Positions 1 through 6,796 of a stretch of DNA of 64,000 nt are shown here, piece after piece. The position numbers and the translations under genes are program-made. The stretch's first letter is position 1; each line of letters starts with the position of its first letter. The notes under the pieces are model-generated. The model ran no database searches and was not told where the DNA came from. It worked only from the letters and a program-made list of their open reading frames with translations. The stretch covers positions 1-64,000 of the forward strand of contig JACPUC010000014.1 in assembly GCA_016192455.1 (NCBI GenBank), written 5' to 3'. This DNA comes from Candidatus Tectimicrobiota bacterium (GTDB lineage Bacteria; JACPUC01).

Positions 1-137
1 AGGGTTGGTGGTGCGGAACTTGCGTGGCATAACACCCCCACCAGCAAACAGCGGAACAGGGCCGGCACCCCGCCGGTTGCGAACACCTCACAGTCTACCA
101 AAAACCAGACGCCTGCGGGGGTTTCTCCGACAGGCTC
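1..137. other. Left-edge non-coding stretch
   Basis: This stretch lies downstream of the minus-strand gene that stops at 138. A small plus-strand frame runs through it, but it has no convincing ribosome binding site, and its composition is that of a high-GC chance ORF. I see no supported gene here. Confidence 0.5.
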
Positions 138-1844
138 CTAGCGCGGCGGCCAAGCGGGCAGCGGTCTCCCCCGCAGGCGAGCGGCCCGCTCCGCCTCGAG
201 GCGGCGCCGCTCCTCCTCGGGCGTGACGATGAGGCGTCTGCCCTGCTCCTCCTCGCGCTCCTCTTCCAGGCGATCAAGAAGCCCTTCGAGGGCGGCCTGC
301 GCGAAGGGGTGGGCCGCCGGGCGAAACGGCTCCTCGGCAAAGGCCAGGGCTGCCGCCACCGCGCTCCTGGCATCCTCCTCGCGCCCCTCCAGCCAGAGGT
401 CGAAGGCGACGGCTTCGAGACGGCGCTTGAAGAGCTGCCGCGTCGGCTCATCATAGAGCTCCTTGGCGGCCTCTTCTTCGAAGGAGCTGAGCTGCTCCCG
501 CTCGCGAGCCCCCGGCAGGATGATGCGCCGCTCGTCGAGGACGCGGTGCCGCGTGCTCAGGCTTCTCAGGCGCCCCTCATCCGGAAACCAGGAAGCCGCC
601 TGCAGCGCCGCGACAAGCTCGCCGCTGCGCGACAGGAACCACGGATTGGCTCGGATCTCCTCCACATCGACGAAGCTGTAGATGACCGGCCCGCTGACCT
701 CGCCCCGCACCTGGTCCATCTCGGCACGACGCATCACGAAGTCCTGCGGCGCAGGCTCGCCCCTCTCATGGTTCAGGGCGTACGCCTCGTCGATGAGGCA
801 GCAGGCGTACGCTGGCTCCAGGTCATGGAGGGGCAGGGGCGACTGCTCGCGCATGGCCTCGCGCATCTCGCGCGCGCGCTTCCGCGTCGTCTCGACCGTC
901 TCGAACCTCGCAATCCCCTTCACATCATTGAGGAGAAAGTACCAACAGGTGACGTGGGTGAGGCGAAACGGCAGGAAGAGCCAGAGGACGCGGAACCCCT
1001 GGACATCGCCGCGACTCAACAGCGCCGGAAGCACCTGCGGGCGTTCGAGCCGGAAGAGGCGTTCCTCCCCCTCGGTCTCGGCAACCTCGACGGCATAGCC
1101 ACGGTCGCGCAGCCGGTGCACCGCGGTGCGGACCGCCTTGCTCGTCGGCTTATCGGTGGCGGGCACGGCCGCCACCAGGAGGCCGGCGAACTCCGCCGCG
1201 GCTGGACTGTCGGCGTGCTGCAGCCACTGGGCGAGGTCATCCGCGAGGGCGCCATCGTCGCCCGCAAGCGCCAGGACCACCCCGCGGCACGCCTCCGGCG
1301 AGCGCTCCACGATCTCCTCGTAGGCGCCGTACCGGAAGGCGCGCGGCAAGCCGCGCAGGCGTCGGGCCAGTTCCGGCAGGAGTGCGTCATCCACTCTGCC
1401 TTGGGTCGCGCGCGACGCCTGGCTCGCCACCGTTGCCACGACCGCCTCCGCCTGCTCCAACCAGGCCGCGATGCGATCCCGACTCTCCTTTGCCGGCGCC
1501 GGCCACACCGCCAACGCCTGCCGAATCGTCTCCAAGGAGAGCAGCTTGTCGCGCAGGGTCCGCTCCAGGTGCCGGCTCAGCTCTTCATCCTCGGCTGCCG
1601 CCACCACGGCAACCAGGCGCACGAACCCCTGCCGCGTGCTGCGGGCCAGGCGTCGCTCAAGCGCGGGCGCGAGCTGCGCCCACTCCTTGCGCAGCTCCTG
1701 GAACTCGGCAAGCTCACGCACCGCGACGGGCCCGGCCGCCCCTTCCAGCGTCTCGAGCAGCGCTCCCAGCCGCCCGCCGCCGGCCGGAGCCTGCGCCGCC
1801 CCAGCCGCGCCCGCGCGTCGTTTGCGGTCCTTCTTCTTCACCAT
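138..1844 (-). CDS. Hypothetical protein, 568 aa, mostly helical
   Basis: I do not recognise this protein. It opens with a very basic segment (MVKKKDRKRR) followed by an Ala/Gly-rich linker, and then long amphipathic, Glu/Arg/Leu/Ala-rich helices. In the middle is a more hydrophobic block around the residues FRVLWLFLPFRLTHVTCWYF, too short and mixed to be a clear membrane domain. The C-terminus is strongly charged and probably coiled coil. No signal peptide is visible. A TTG at 1877 would add 11 residues, but the ATG at 1844 starts the basic N-terminus cleanly. It lies 66 bp downstream of cobO on the same strand and may be co-transcribed with it, which does not identify a function. The reading frame is long and unbroken, with codon use like its neighbours, so it is probably a real gene. 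Confidence 0.75.
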   Translation of the reverse strand: MVKKKDRKRRAGAAGAAQAPAGGGRLGALLETLEGAAGPVAVRELAEFQELRKEWAQLAPALERRLARSTRQGFVRLVAVVAAAEDEELSRHLERTLRDKLLSLETIRQALAVWPAPAKESRDRIAAWLEQAEAVVATVASQASRATQGRVDDALLPELARRLRGLPRAFRYGAYEEIVERSPEACRGVVLALAGDDGALADDLAQWLQHADSPAAAEFAGLLVAAVPATDKPTSKAVRTAVHRLRDRGYAVEVAETEGEERLFRLERPQVLPALLSRGDVQGFRVLWLFLPFRLTHVTCWYFLLNDVKGIARFETVETTRKRAREMREAMREQSPLPLHDLEPAYACCLIDEAYALNHERGEPAPQDFVMRRAEMDQVRGEVSGPVIYSFVDVEEIRANPWFLSRSGELVAALQAASWFPDEGRLRSLSTRHRVLDERRIILPGAREREQLSSFEEEAAKELYDEPTRQLFKRRLEAVAFDLWLEGREEDARSAVAAALAFAEEPFRPAAHPFAQAALEGLLDRLEEEREEEQGRRLIVTPEEERRRLEAERAARLRGRPLPAWPPR

Positions 1845-1910
1845 CGAGACATCCAGCTCATGTTCAAGAACAGGCAAACCGTTCCAGTCAACAGCGGCCC
1901 TGGTCCGCGC

Positions 1911-2483
1911 TCAGTACTCAATCCCCTTCTGCGCCAGAATCCCCTTCTGGAAGGGATGCTTGATCTCCCGCATCTCGGTCACCAGGTCGGCAATCTCGAT
2001 GATCTCCTCCTTCGCATTGCGTCCCGTGAGGATAAGATGCAGTTTCGGGTCCTTTTTCCTGAGGAAGTCCACCACCTCCTCGACGGAGATGAACCCGTAG
2101 TCCAGCACGTAGTTGATCTCATCGAAGACGACCAGGTCGTAGGCGCCCGAGAGGGCCTTCTCCTTACACATCTCCCAAGCGGCGCGGGCGGCTTTTTGAT
2201 CCTCCCCGAACTTCTTCGGCTCCCAGGTGAACCCCTTCCCCATCGGATGGATTTCGATCCCCAGCTTTTCGGCGGCGTGCAGTTCGCCGTAATCCCAGGA
2301 GCCCTTGATGAACTGCACGATGCACACCTTCATGCCGGCGCCGACGGCCCGCACCGCCGTGCCCAGCGCCGCCGTCGTCTTCCCCTTGCCGTCGCCGGTG
2401 TTGACGATGATCAGCCCGTGTCGCTTGGACTTCTTCTTTTCCGCCGGGTCGCTCCAGGCTGCCGCTTGGTGTTCCTTCGCCAT
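1911..2483 (-). CDS. cobO: Cob(I)yrinic acid a,c-diamide adenosyltransferase (CobO/BtuR type)
   Basis: This 190-aa protein transfers the 5'-deoxyadenosyl group of ATP to the cobalt of corrinoids in cobalamin synthesis or salvage, in the cytoplasm. The P-loop GDGKGKTTA is at residues 30-38. The segment VQFIKGSWDYGE follows, and a VVFDEIN motif near residue 120 fits the CobA/CobO/BtuR family. Length matches the family, which is usually 180-200 aa. The N-terminus to about residue 20 is charged and variable, as in relatives. No other cobalamin gene is in the window, so it may serve salvage or supply a B12-dependent enzyme elsewhere. Gap to the upstream gatA gene is 229 bp. Confidence 0.93.
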   Translation of the reverse strand: MAKEHQAAAWSDPAEKKKSKRHGLIIVNTGDGKGKTTAALGTAVRAVGAGMKVCIVQFIKGSWDYGELHAAEKLGIEIHPMGKGFTWEPKKFGEDQKAARAAWEMCKEKALSGAYDLVVFDEINYVLDYGFISVEEVVDFLRKKDPKLHLILTGRNAKEEIIEIADLVTEMREIKHPFQKGILAQKGIEY

Positions 2484-2712
2484 TGCCAGCCCTCTCTATC
2501 GAACCTGCGGAGCGCCACCCTGCCTCGTGGGGAAGACGACGCCCTCCCGCTCGCGGTCGGCGCTCTCCGCAGCCGAAACCCTTCCGAGCCTCGCCGCGCT
2601 GTGGCGGTCGCCTCTGTTTCTCTTGTAAGAATACTGCGTCGGGCGCGCGCACTCAAGGCCGCCGCGCCGGCGGGGCACCTGCCACGTCCACCGCGCCCAC
2701 GCCGCGCCGGCG

Positions 2713-4179
2713 CTACTTGACGAGATCGAAGGCTTCAGGGAAATGTCGCTGGTAGAAGGCCGCGAGGTCGAGGAGCGTGCGCTCCTTGAAGTGGGGCGCC
2801 AGGAGCTGCACGCCGATCGGCAGGCCGTGGCGCGTCCGGCCCACCGGGATCGACATCCCCGGCACCCCGCCCATGCTGGCCGGCAGGGTGAAGACGTCGC
2901 AGAGGTACATCTGCAGGGGATCGTCGAACTTCTCGCCGATGGGGAAGGCCGGTATGGGGGAAACCGGGCAGATGATGGCGTCGACCTGCGCGAAGGCGCG
3001 CTCGAAATCCTGCCGGATGAGGGTGCGCACCTTCTGCGCCTTGCGGTAGTAGGCATCGTAGTAGCCGGAGCTGAGGGCGAAGGTGCCGAGCATGATGCGC
3101 CGCTTCACCTCGGAGCCGAAGCCCTCGGCGCGCGTCCTGGCGTAGAGGGAGTAGAGATCGCCGGCGCCCTGCGTGCGGTAGCCGTAGCGCACCCCGTCGT
3201 AGCGCGCCAGGTTCGAGCTGGCCTCGGAGGAGGCAACGATGTAGTAGGCCGCGATGGCGTAGTCCGTGTGCGGCAGGCTCAGCTCCACCCGCCTGCACCC
3301 CTGCTCGACGTAGAACTGGATCACCGCCTCGGTGGCGGCGCGGATATCCGCATCCATGCCTTCGATGAAGTACTCCTTCGGCACCCCGAGGCGCAGCCGC
3401 TCCACTCCGCGGCCGAGGTTGCGGGTGTAATCCTCCACCGGCAGATCGGCGGCGGTCGAGTCATGGGGATCGTGACCGCTGATGATCTGCAGGAGGGCGG
3501 CCACATCCTCCACGTGGTGCCCCAGCGGGCCGATCTGGTCGAGGGAGGAGGCGAAGGCCACCAGCCCAAAGCGCGACACGCGCCCGTACGTCGGCTTCAG
3601 GCCGACCACCCCGCACATGCCGGCCGGCTGGCGGATGGAGCCGCCCGTGTCCGAACCCAGGGCAAGCGGCACGCAGCCCGCCGCCACCGCCGCCGCGGAG
3701 CCGCCGCTCGAGCCGCCGGTGATGCGCTCGAGCGCCCAGGGGTTGTGCACCGCGCCGAAGTACGAGGTCTCCGAGGAGGACCCCATGGCGAACTCGTCCA
3801 TATTCGTCTTGCCGACAATCACCATGCCCGCCTGGCGCAGCCTCCGCACCACGGTGGAGTCGTACGGCGGCACGAAGTTCGCCAGGATGCGCGAGGCGCA
3901 GGTGGTGGGATGGCCGGCGGTGCAGATGTTGTCCTTCACCGCCACCGGCACTCCCTCCAGGATGCCCAGCTCCTCGCCGCGGGCCACCTTCGCGTCCACC
4001 GCCGCCGCGGCTTCGAGGGCTGGCTGGCGACACACCGAAATGAAGGCGTTGAGCTGGCCGTTGCGCTCCGCAATGCATTGCAGCGCCGCCTCGGCCACCT
4101 CCACGGCCCGCAGCTCCCGCGCCTGGATGGCGCGGCGAAGCTCGCTAGCTGACTTCTTGCTAAGATCAACGTGCGCCAT
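2713..4179 (-). CDS. gatA: Aspartyl/glutamyl-tRNA(Asn/Gln) amidotransferase subunit A
   Basis: This 488-aa amidase-signature protein is the glutaminase subunit of the GatCAB complex, which converts Glu-tRNA(Gln) or Asp-tRNA(Asn) to the amidated form. The Ser-cisSer-Lys triad is visible: Lys82 in VAVKDN, Ser157 in TGGSSGGS and Ser181 in GSDTGGSIRQPA. The following block GVVGLKPTYGRVSRFGLVAF is characteristic of GatA rather than generic amidases. The start is an ATG without a clear Shine-Dalgarno sequence. gatC normally precedes gatA and gatB often follows; neither is next to it here, so the partner subunits must lie elsewhere. Confidence 0.93.
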   Translation of the reverse strand: MAHVDLSKKSASELRRAIQARELRAVEVAEAALQCIAERNGQLNAFISVCRQPALEAAAAVDAKVARGEELGILEGVPVAVKDNICTAGHPTTCASRILANFVPPYDSTVVRRLRQAGMVIVGKTNMDEFAMGSSSETSYFGAVHNPWALERITGGSSGGSAAAVAAGCVPLALGSDTGGSIRQPAGMCGVVGLKPTYGRVSRFGLVAFASSLDQIGPLGHHVEDVAALLQIISGHDPHDSTAADLPVEDYTRNLGRGVERLRLGVPKEYFIEGMDADIRAATEAVIQFYVEQGCRRVELSLPHTDYAIAAYYIVASSEASSNLARYDGVRYGYRTQGAGDLYSLYARTRAEGFGSEVKRRIMLGTFALSSGYYDAYYRKAQKVRTLIRQDFERAFAQVDAIICPVSPIPAFPIGEKFDDPLQMYLCDVFTLPASMGGVPGMSIPVGRTRHGLPIGVQLLAPHFKERTLLDLAAFYQRHFPEAFDLVK

Positions 4180-4323
4180 GGGTTTTTCAATTGCTCGGGG
4201 AGGGTTACGAGCGCGCCGGGGAGCCGCACACCACGCGAGGCGCGACGACGGTTGCCACCTTGCGGGACGAAGAGAGACCGCACTTTACGGCAGCATCGCC
4301 CGGCCGGCAACGGGCAGGCAGCC

Positions 4324-5022
4324 TCACGCCACCAGGATGCGCCGTCGCAGGGCGATGATCATGCCGAGCCAGGTGACTAGGCAGGCCGAGCCGACCGTCG
4401 CGAACCCCAGCACCTGGTAGGCATCGATGCGGCGCACGGGCTGCGAGAACGTCGCCTCGATCGCTCCCGTCGGCGCGCGGCTTTGGAAGACAAGCTGATA
4501 GACGCCGCTGGCCGGAAATTCGTAGCGCGTCTCGTAGTACCCGGTCACCCCCTGGGGTTCGGGAAGCGGCAGGCGCTGCTCGCCGCCCCCCTCGGCGCGC
4601 ACCACCAGCTCCGCCGGCAGGCCGGCCTTGTAGAGACCGCCCTGCACCGCCTGCACCTCGAAGACCAGGCGCGTGGAGCGCCCGACCAGGACGTTGCGCG
4701 GATAGGCGAGGTACTTGACGCGGTAGCCATTCGCCACCACTTCCTGCTGCCAGCGCGCCGCCGCGGCGTCGTAGTCTGGATCGTCCCAATCAACCGAAAG
4801 CCCGCCATGGTGCGCCCAGGCGGACGGCGCCGGCATGCCGAACGCGGCTAGGAGGAGACCCGCCAGGACGACGCCCCGCCAGCCCCGGCAGCGCCGACCC
4901 GCCTGGCGCCGGAACGAGCCCCGCTCGCGCCGCTCAGACTCTTGAACGGGGCTTTCCCCCAGGTGGCTTGCCGGTTGTCTGCCCAGCCTTCTCTCCGGTC
5001 TTGCTGTGCAGGAAGAGCGCAA
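4324..5022 (-). CDS. Secreted protein with C-terminal membrane anchor; start uncertain
   Basis: The frame encodes a clear signal peptide (Arg-rich stretch, VVLAGLLLAAFG, then a PSAWA cleavage region). A ~125-residue exported domain beginning HHGGLSVDW follows, rich in beta-strand-like segments, and then one C-terminal transmembrane helix (FATVGSACLVTWLGMIIAL) with a short RRR cytoplasmic tail. This layout resembles FixH/YtkA-like periplasmic domains anchored to the inner membrane, but I cannot assign a family. No ATG or GTG lies between the signal peptide and the upstream gene. The first ATG (4836) would delete the signal. The TTG at 5022 has a GGGAG seven bases upstream, but gives an 89-bp overlap with the preceding gene and a long N-terminal extension. 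The C-terminal 180 residues are firm; the start is not. Confidence 0.6.
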   Translation of the reverse strand: MRSSCTARPERRLGRQPASHLGESPVQESERRERGSFRRQAGRRCRGWRGVVLAGLLLAAFGMPAPSAWAHHGGLSVDWDDPDYDAAAARWQQEVVANGYRVKYLAYPRNVLVGRSTRLVFEVQAVQGGLYKAGLPAELVVRAEGGGEQRLPLPEPQGVTGYYETRYEFPASGVYQLVFQSRAPTGAIEATFSQPVRRIDAYQVLGFATVGSACLVTWLGMIIALRRRILVA

Positions 5023-5209
5023 AGTTGAACTCCCGCCCGGCCGGGGTAACGCTCCACACCCCGTGGCCGGCGATTTCGAGCTGCACCGGCATGTTGCAGC
5101 GCCGGGCGCAGTCGGCGACGTAGGCGCGCAGCTCCTCGACGGTGGTCTGGCGCGGCCACTCGCCGTCAAAGGCAACCGTGGGATCGGAGCAGACGATGCG
5201 CACGTACAC
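4934..5209 (-). CDS. Small hypothetical protein, 91 aa
   Basis: This 91-aa soluble protein begins with GTG and has a good GGAGG site about nine bases upstream. It is probably an alpha/beta fold: MYVRIVCSD, a TVEELRAYVADCARRC helix, then two strand-like segments ending in FNFALFLHS. The last 20 residues are Lys/Gly/Pro-rich and probably disordered. It lies 52 bp downstream of the radical SAM gene and runs into the secreted membrane protein gene, so the three probably share a transcript. I know no family for it. It could be an accessory or substrate of the radical SAM enzyme, but there is no sequence evidence for either. Confidence 0.65.
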   Translation of the reverse strand: MYVRIVCSDPTVAFDGEWPRQTTVEELRAYVADCARRCNMPVQLEIAGHGVWSVTPAGREFNFALFLHSKTGEKAGQTTGKPPGGKPRSRV

Positions 5210-5261
5210 CGCGGCGCCTCCGCGCCTCGCTTGCCGGCGCGCGACGCCTGGCGCCGCCGCC

Positions 5262-6665
5262 TCACGCCTCGCCGCGCCTTAGGGAGGGCTCGAGGAGTGG
5301 CCCGTAGGGGTCCTCGAGATGTTCGCCCACGCCCATGTCCAGGAAGGCGCCGTTCTGGTAGTAGCAGTTGCCGGGCCCCATGTTCGGCCAGCCGTGCAGC
5401 TTCGGCAGCTTGTACTTCTTCCAGGTCTGGAACCAGGCGCGGTCGATCTGGATGAAGAAGTCGAGCGGCACGAGTTTCTGCGCGTTCGGCTTGCCGAGCA
5501 CCGTCAGGGGCTCGATGCACCACTGCGGCGCCCGCGGCGTGACGCCGTGGGACATCAGGTAGTCGAAACCGGCGCTGGTCGAGGCCACGGCCTCCTCGAC
5601 GGTTGCGAAGCCGTTCGGCTCCGAGAGCTCGACGCCGATGACGAAGCTGGGGGTAATCCGCCCTTCACCGAAGACCTCGACCGACTCGCAGAGCCAGCGC
5701 AGCCACTGGTCGTAACCAACGAAGTGAGCCTTCCCCGGGCAGATGATCTGGAACAGACGCTTATCCCACACCTCGATGTTCGCGTGGTGACAGTCGACGC
5801 CGGCATCCTTGTAGGGCTGCAAGCGCTCTTTCGGTTTCGCGAAGGTCTGCAGGTGCATCGGCCAGCGATCGCCGAGGCGGCGCTTGATGGCGCGCACGAA
5901 GGGGAGGTAGAACTCGTCGTCCGCCTCGATCATCTGCCGGCGGTCGATGACCGTCCCCCCCGAAACGAGGTACATCGTCTTGCCGATCTCCTGGCTCGGC
6001 TGGTTGAGGAAGATCTCCTCCAGCACCTCCGCCACCATCTCAGGCTCCTTGCGGGTCTTGTAAGGTCGTCCCATCTGCCGCAAGGCGCGCGAGTTCGAGT
6101 TCAGGTCGCAGAACTGGCACTCCTCCTTCTCGCCCCAGAGCTGGCAGCCGCGCAGGACGGTGGTGAAGGCGCGCGTCCCCCAGCCGACCAGGCCGGCGGT
6201 CTGCGAGTAGGGGGTGCCGTCGGCGTGACTGAGGTCGTAGTAGGCCGGCAGCGGCGGAAACTCGACCTCCGCCAGCGGGGCGCCTTCGGCGGTCAGGAGC
6301 AGCCGCCCCTCCGGCGCCGTGATCTCGTACGGGGAGTGGTACTCGACCCGGGCGGAGATGAGGGTGGGCCGCAGGCTCCAGCGCCCGCCGGCGATGCGCG
6401 CCTCTTCGGGAGCCACCTTGCTCTCGTCGTGCTGCATGTCGTCGAGGCGGGTGCGGTCGTACGAGAAGATGTAGTAGGTGCGCGGCCGGGTCTGGTCCGT
6501 CTGGGCCAGGGCGGAGGGGCTGAAGCGCACCCCCATGCGCAGCACATCTTCTTTGACGATGACCTCACGAGGGACGTCCGGGTAGCGTTCAAAGCACTGC
6601 TCAAGCTCCTCCTGGCGCGGCGTGAGCTGCTCCTGGACGGTCAGCGCCGATGCCCGCAGTTCCAT
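5262..6665 (-). CDS. Radical SAM protein with CX8CX2C cluster motif
   Basis: This 467-aa protein has three clustered cysteines, C174, C183 and C186, in the context VLRGCQLWGEKEECQFC. They fit a radical SAM [4Fe-4S] site, but with eight rather than three residues between the first two cysteines. Downstream are a GGT-like glycine motif (YLVSGGTVIDRR) and barrel-like strands such as MHLQTFAKPKE and HHANIEVWD, as expected for a radical SAM TIM barrel. About 170 residues precede the cluster, unlike small activases. The ATG at 6665 is chosen for its GGGAG site; the frame stays open upstream through a repeated intergenic segment. It lies 131 bp downstream of hyuB. The reaction is unknown. Confidence 0.8.
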   Translation of the reverse strand: MELRASALTVQEQLTPRQEELEQCFERYPDVPREVIVKEDVLRMGVRFSPSALAQTDQTRPRTYYIFSYDRTRLDDMQHDESKVAPEEARIAGGRWSLRPTLISARVEYHSPYEITAPEGRLLLTAEGAPLAEVEFPPLPAYYDLSHADGTPYSQTAGLVGWGTRAFTTVLRGCQLWGEKEECQFCDLNSNSRALRQMGRPYKTRKEPEMVAEVLEEIFLNQPSQEIGKTMYLVSGGTVIDRRQMIEADDEFYLPFVRAIKRRLGDRWPMHLQTFAKPKERLQPYKDAGVDCHHANIEVWDKRLFQIICPGKAHFVGYDQWLRWLCESVEVFGEGRITPSFVIGVELSEPNGFATVEEAVASTSAGFDYLMSHGVTPRAPQWCIEPLTVLGKPNAQKLVPLDFFIQIDRAWFQTWKKYKLPKLHGWPNMGPGNCYYQNGAFLDMGVGEHLEDPYGPLLEPSLRRGEA

Positions 6666-6685
6666 GGTTCGCTCCCTTCGCAACG

Positions 6686-6771
6686 GTCCACCGCGCGCAG
6701 GCGGAAGAAGGGCTGCAACGTGTAGCCCTGTCTGCCAAGCCCACAGTCCACCGCGCGCAGGTGGAAGAAGG
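6686..6771. repeat. Two 26-bp direct repeats, 60 bp apart
   Basis: Copies at 6686-6711 and 6746-6771 share GTCCACCGCGCGCAGG, one variable base (C or T), and GGAAGAAGG, so 25 of 26 bases match. They occupy the gap between hyuB and the radical SAM gene. In one minus-strand frame each encodes LLPPARGG, which is why the radical SAM frame looks artificially open upstream of its real start. I found no third full copy; 2689-2702 resembles only the first half. Confidence 0.75.
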
Positions 6772-6796
6772 CCCCCGGCCGCGCCGGGGTGGGCGC

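Noticed and set aside
309-2720. 803-codon plus-strand open frame opposite the 568-aa gene and cobO
   Set aside because: It mirrors two well-supported minus-strand genes, including cobO with a P-loop. High GC makes long antisense frames common; no domains are seen.
2743-4152. Plus-strand frame opposite gatA
   Set aside because: The gatA triad on the minus strand is complete, so this is a shadow.
5023-5523. Longer start for the secreted membrane protein, up to 5523
   Set aside because: The extension reads through the 91-aa gene and the end of the radical SAM gene in another frame, with a Pro/Arg-rich noise composition.
6686-6771. Possible minimal CRISPR array from the two 26-bp repeats
   Set aside because: Only two copies, no spacer series and no cas gene nearby.
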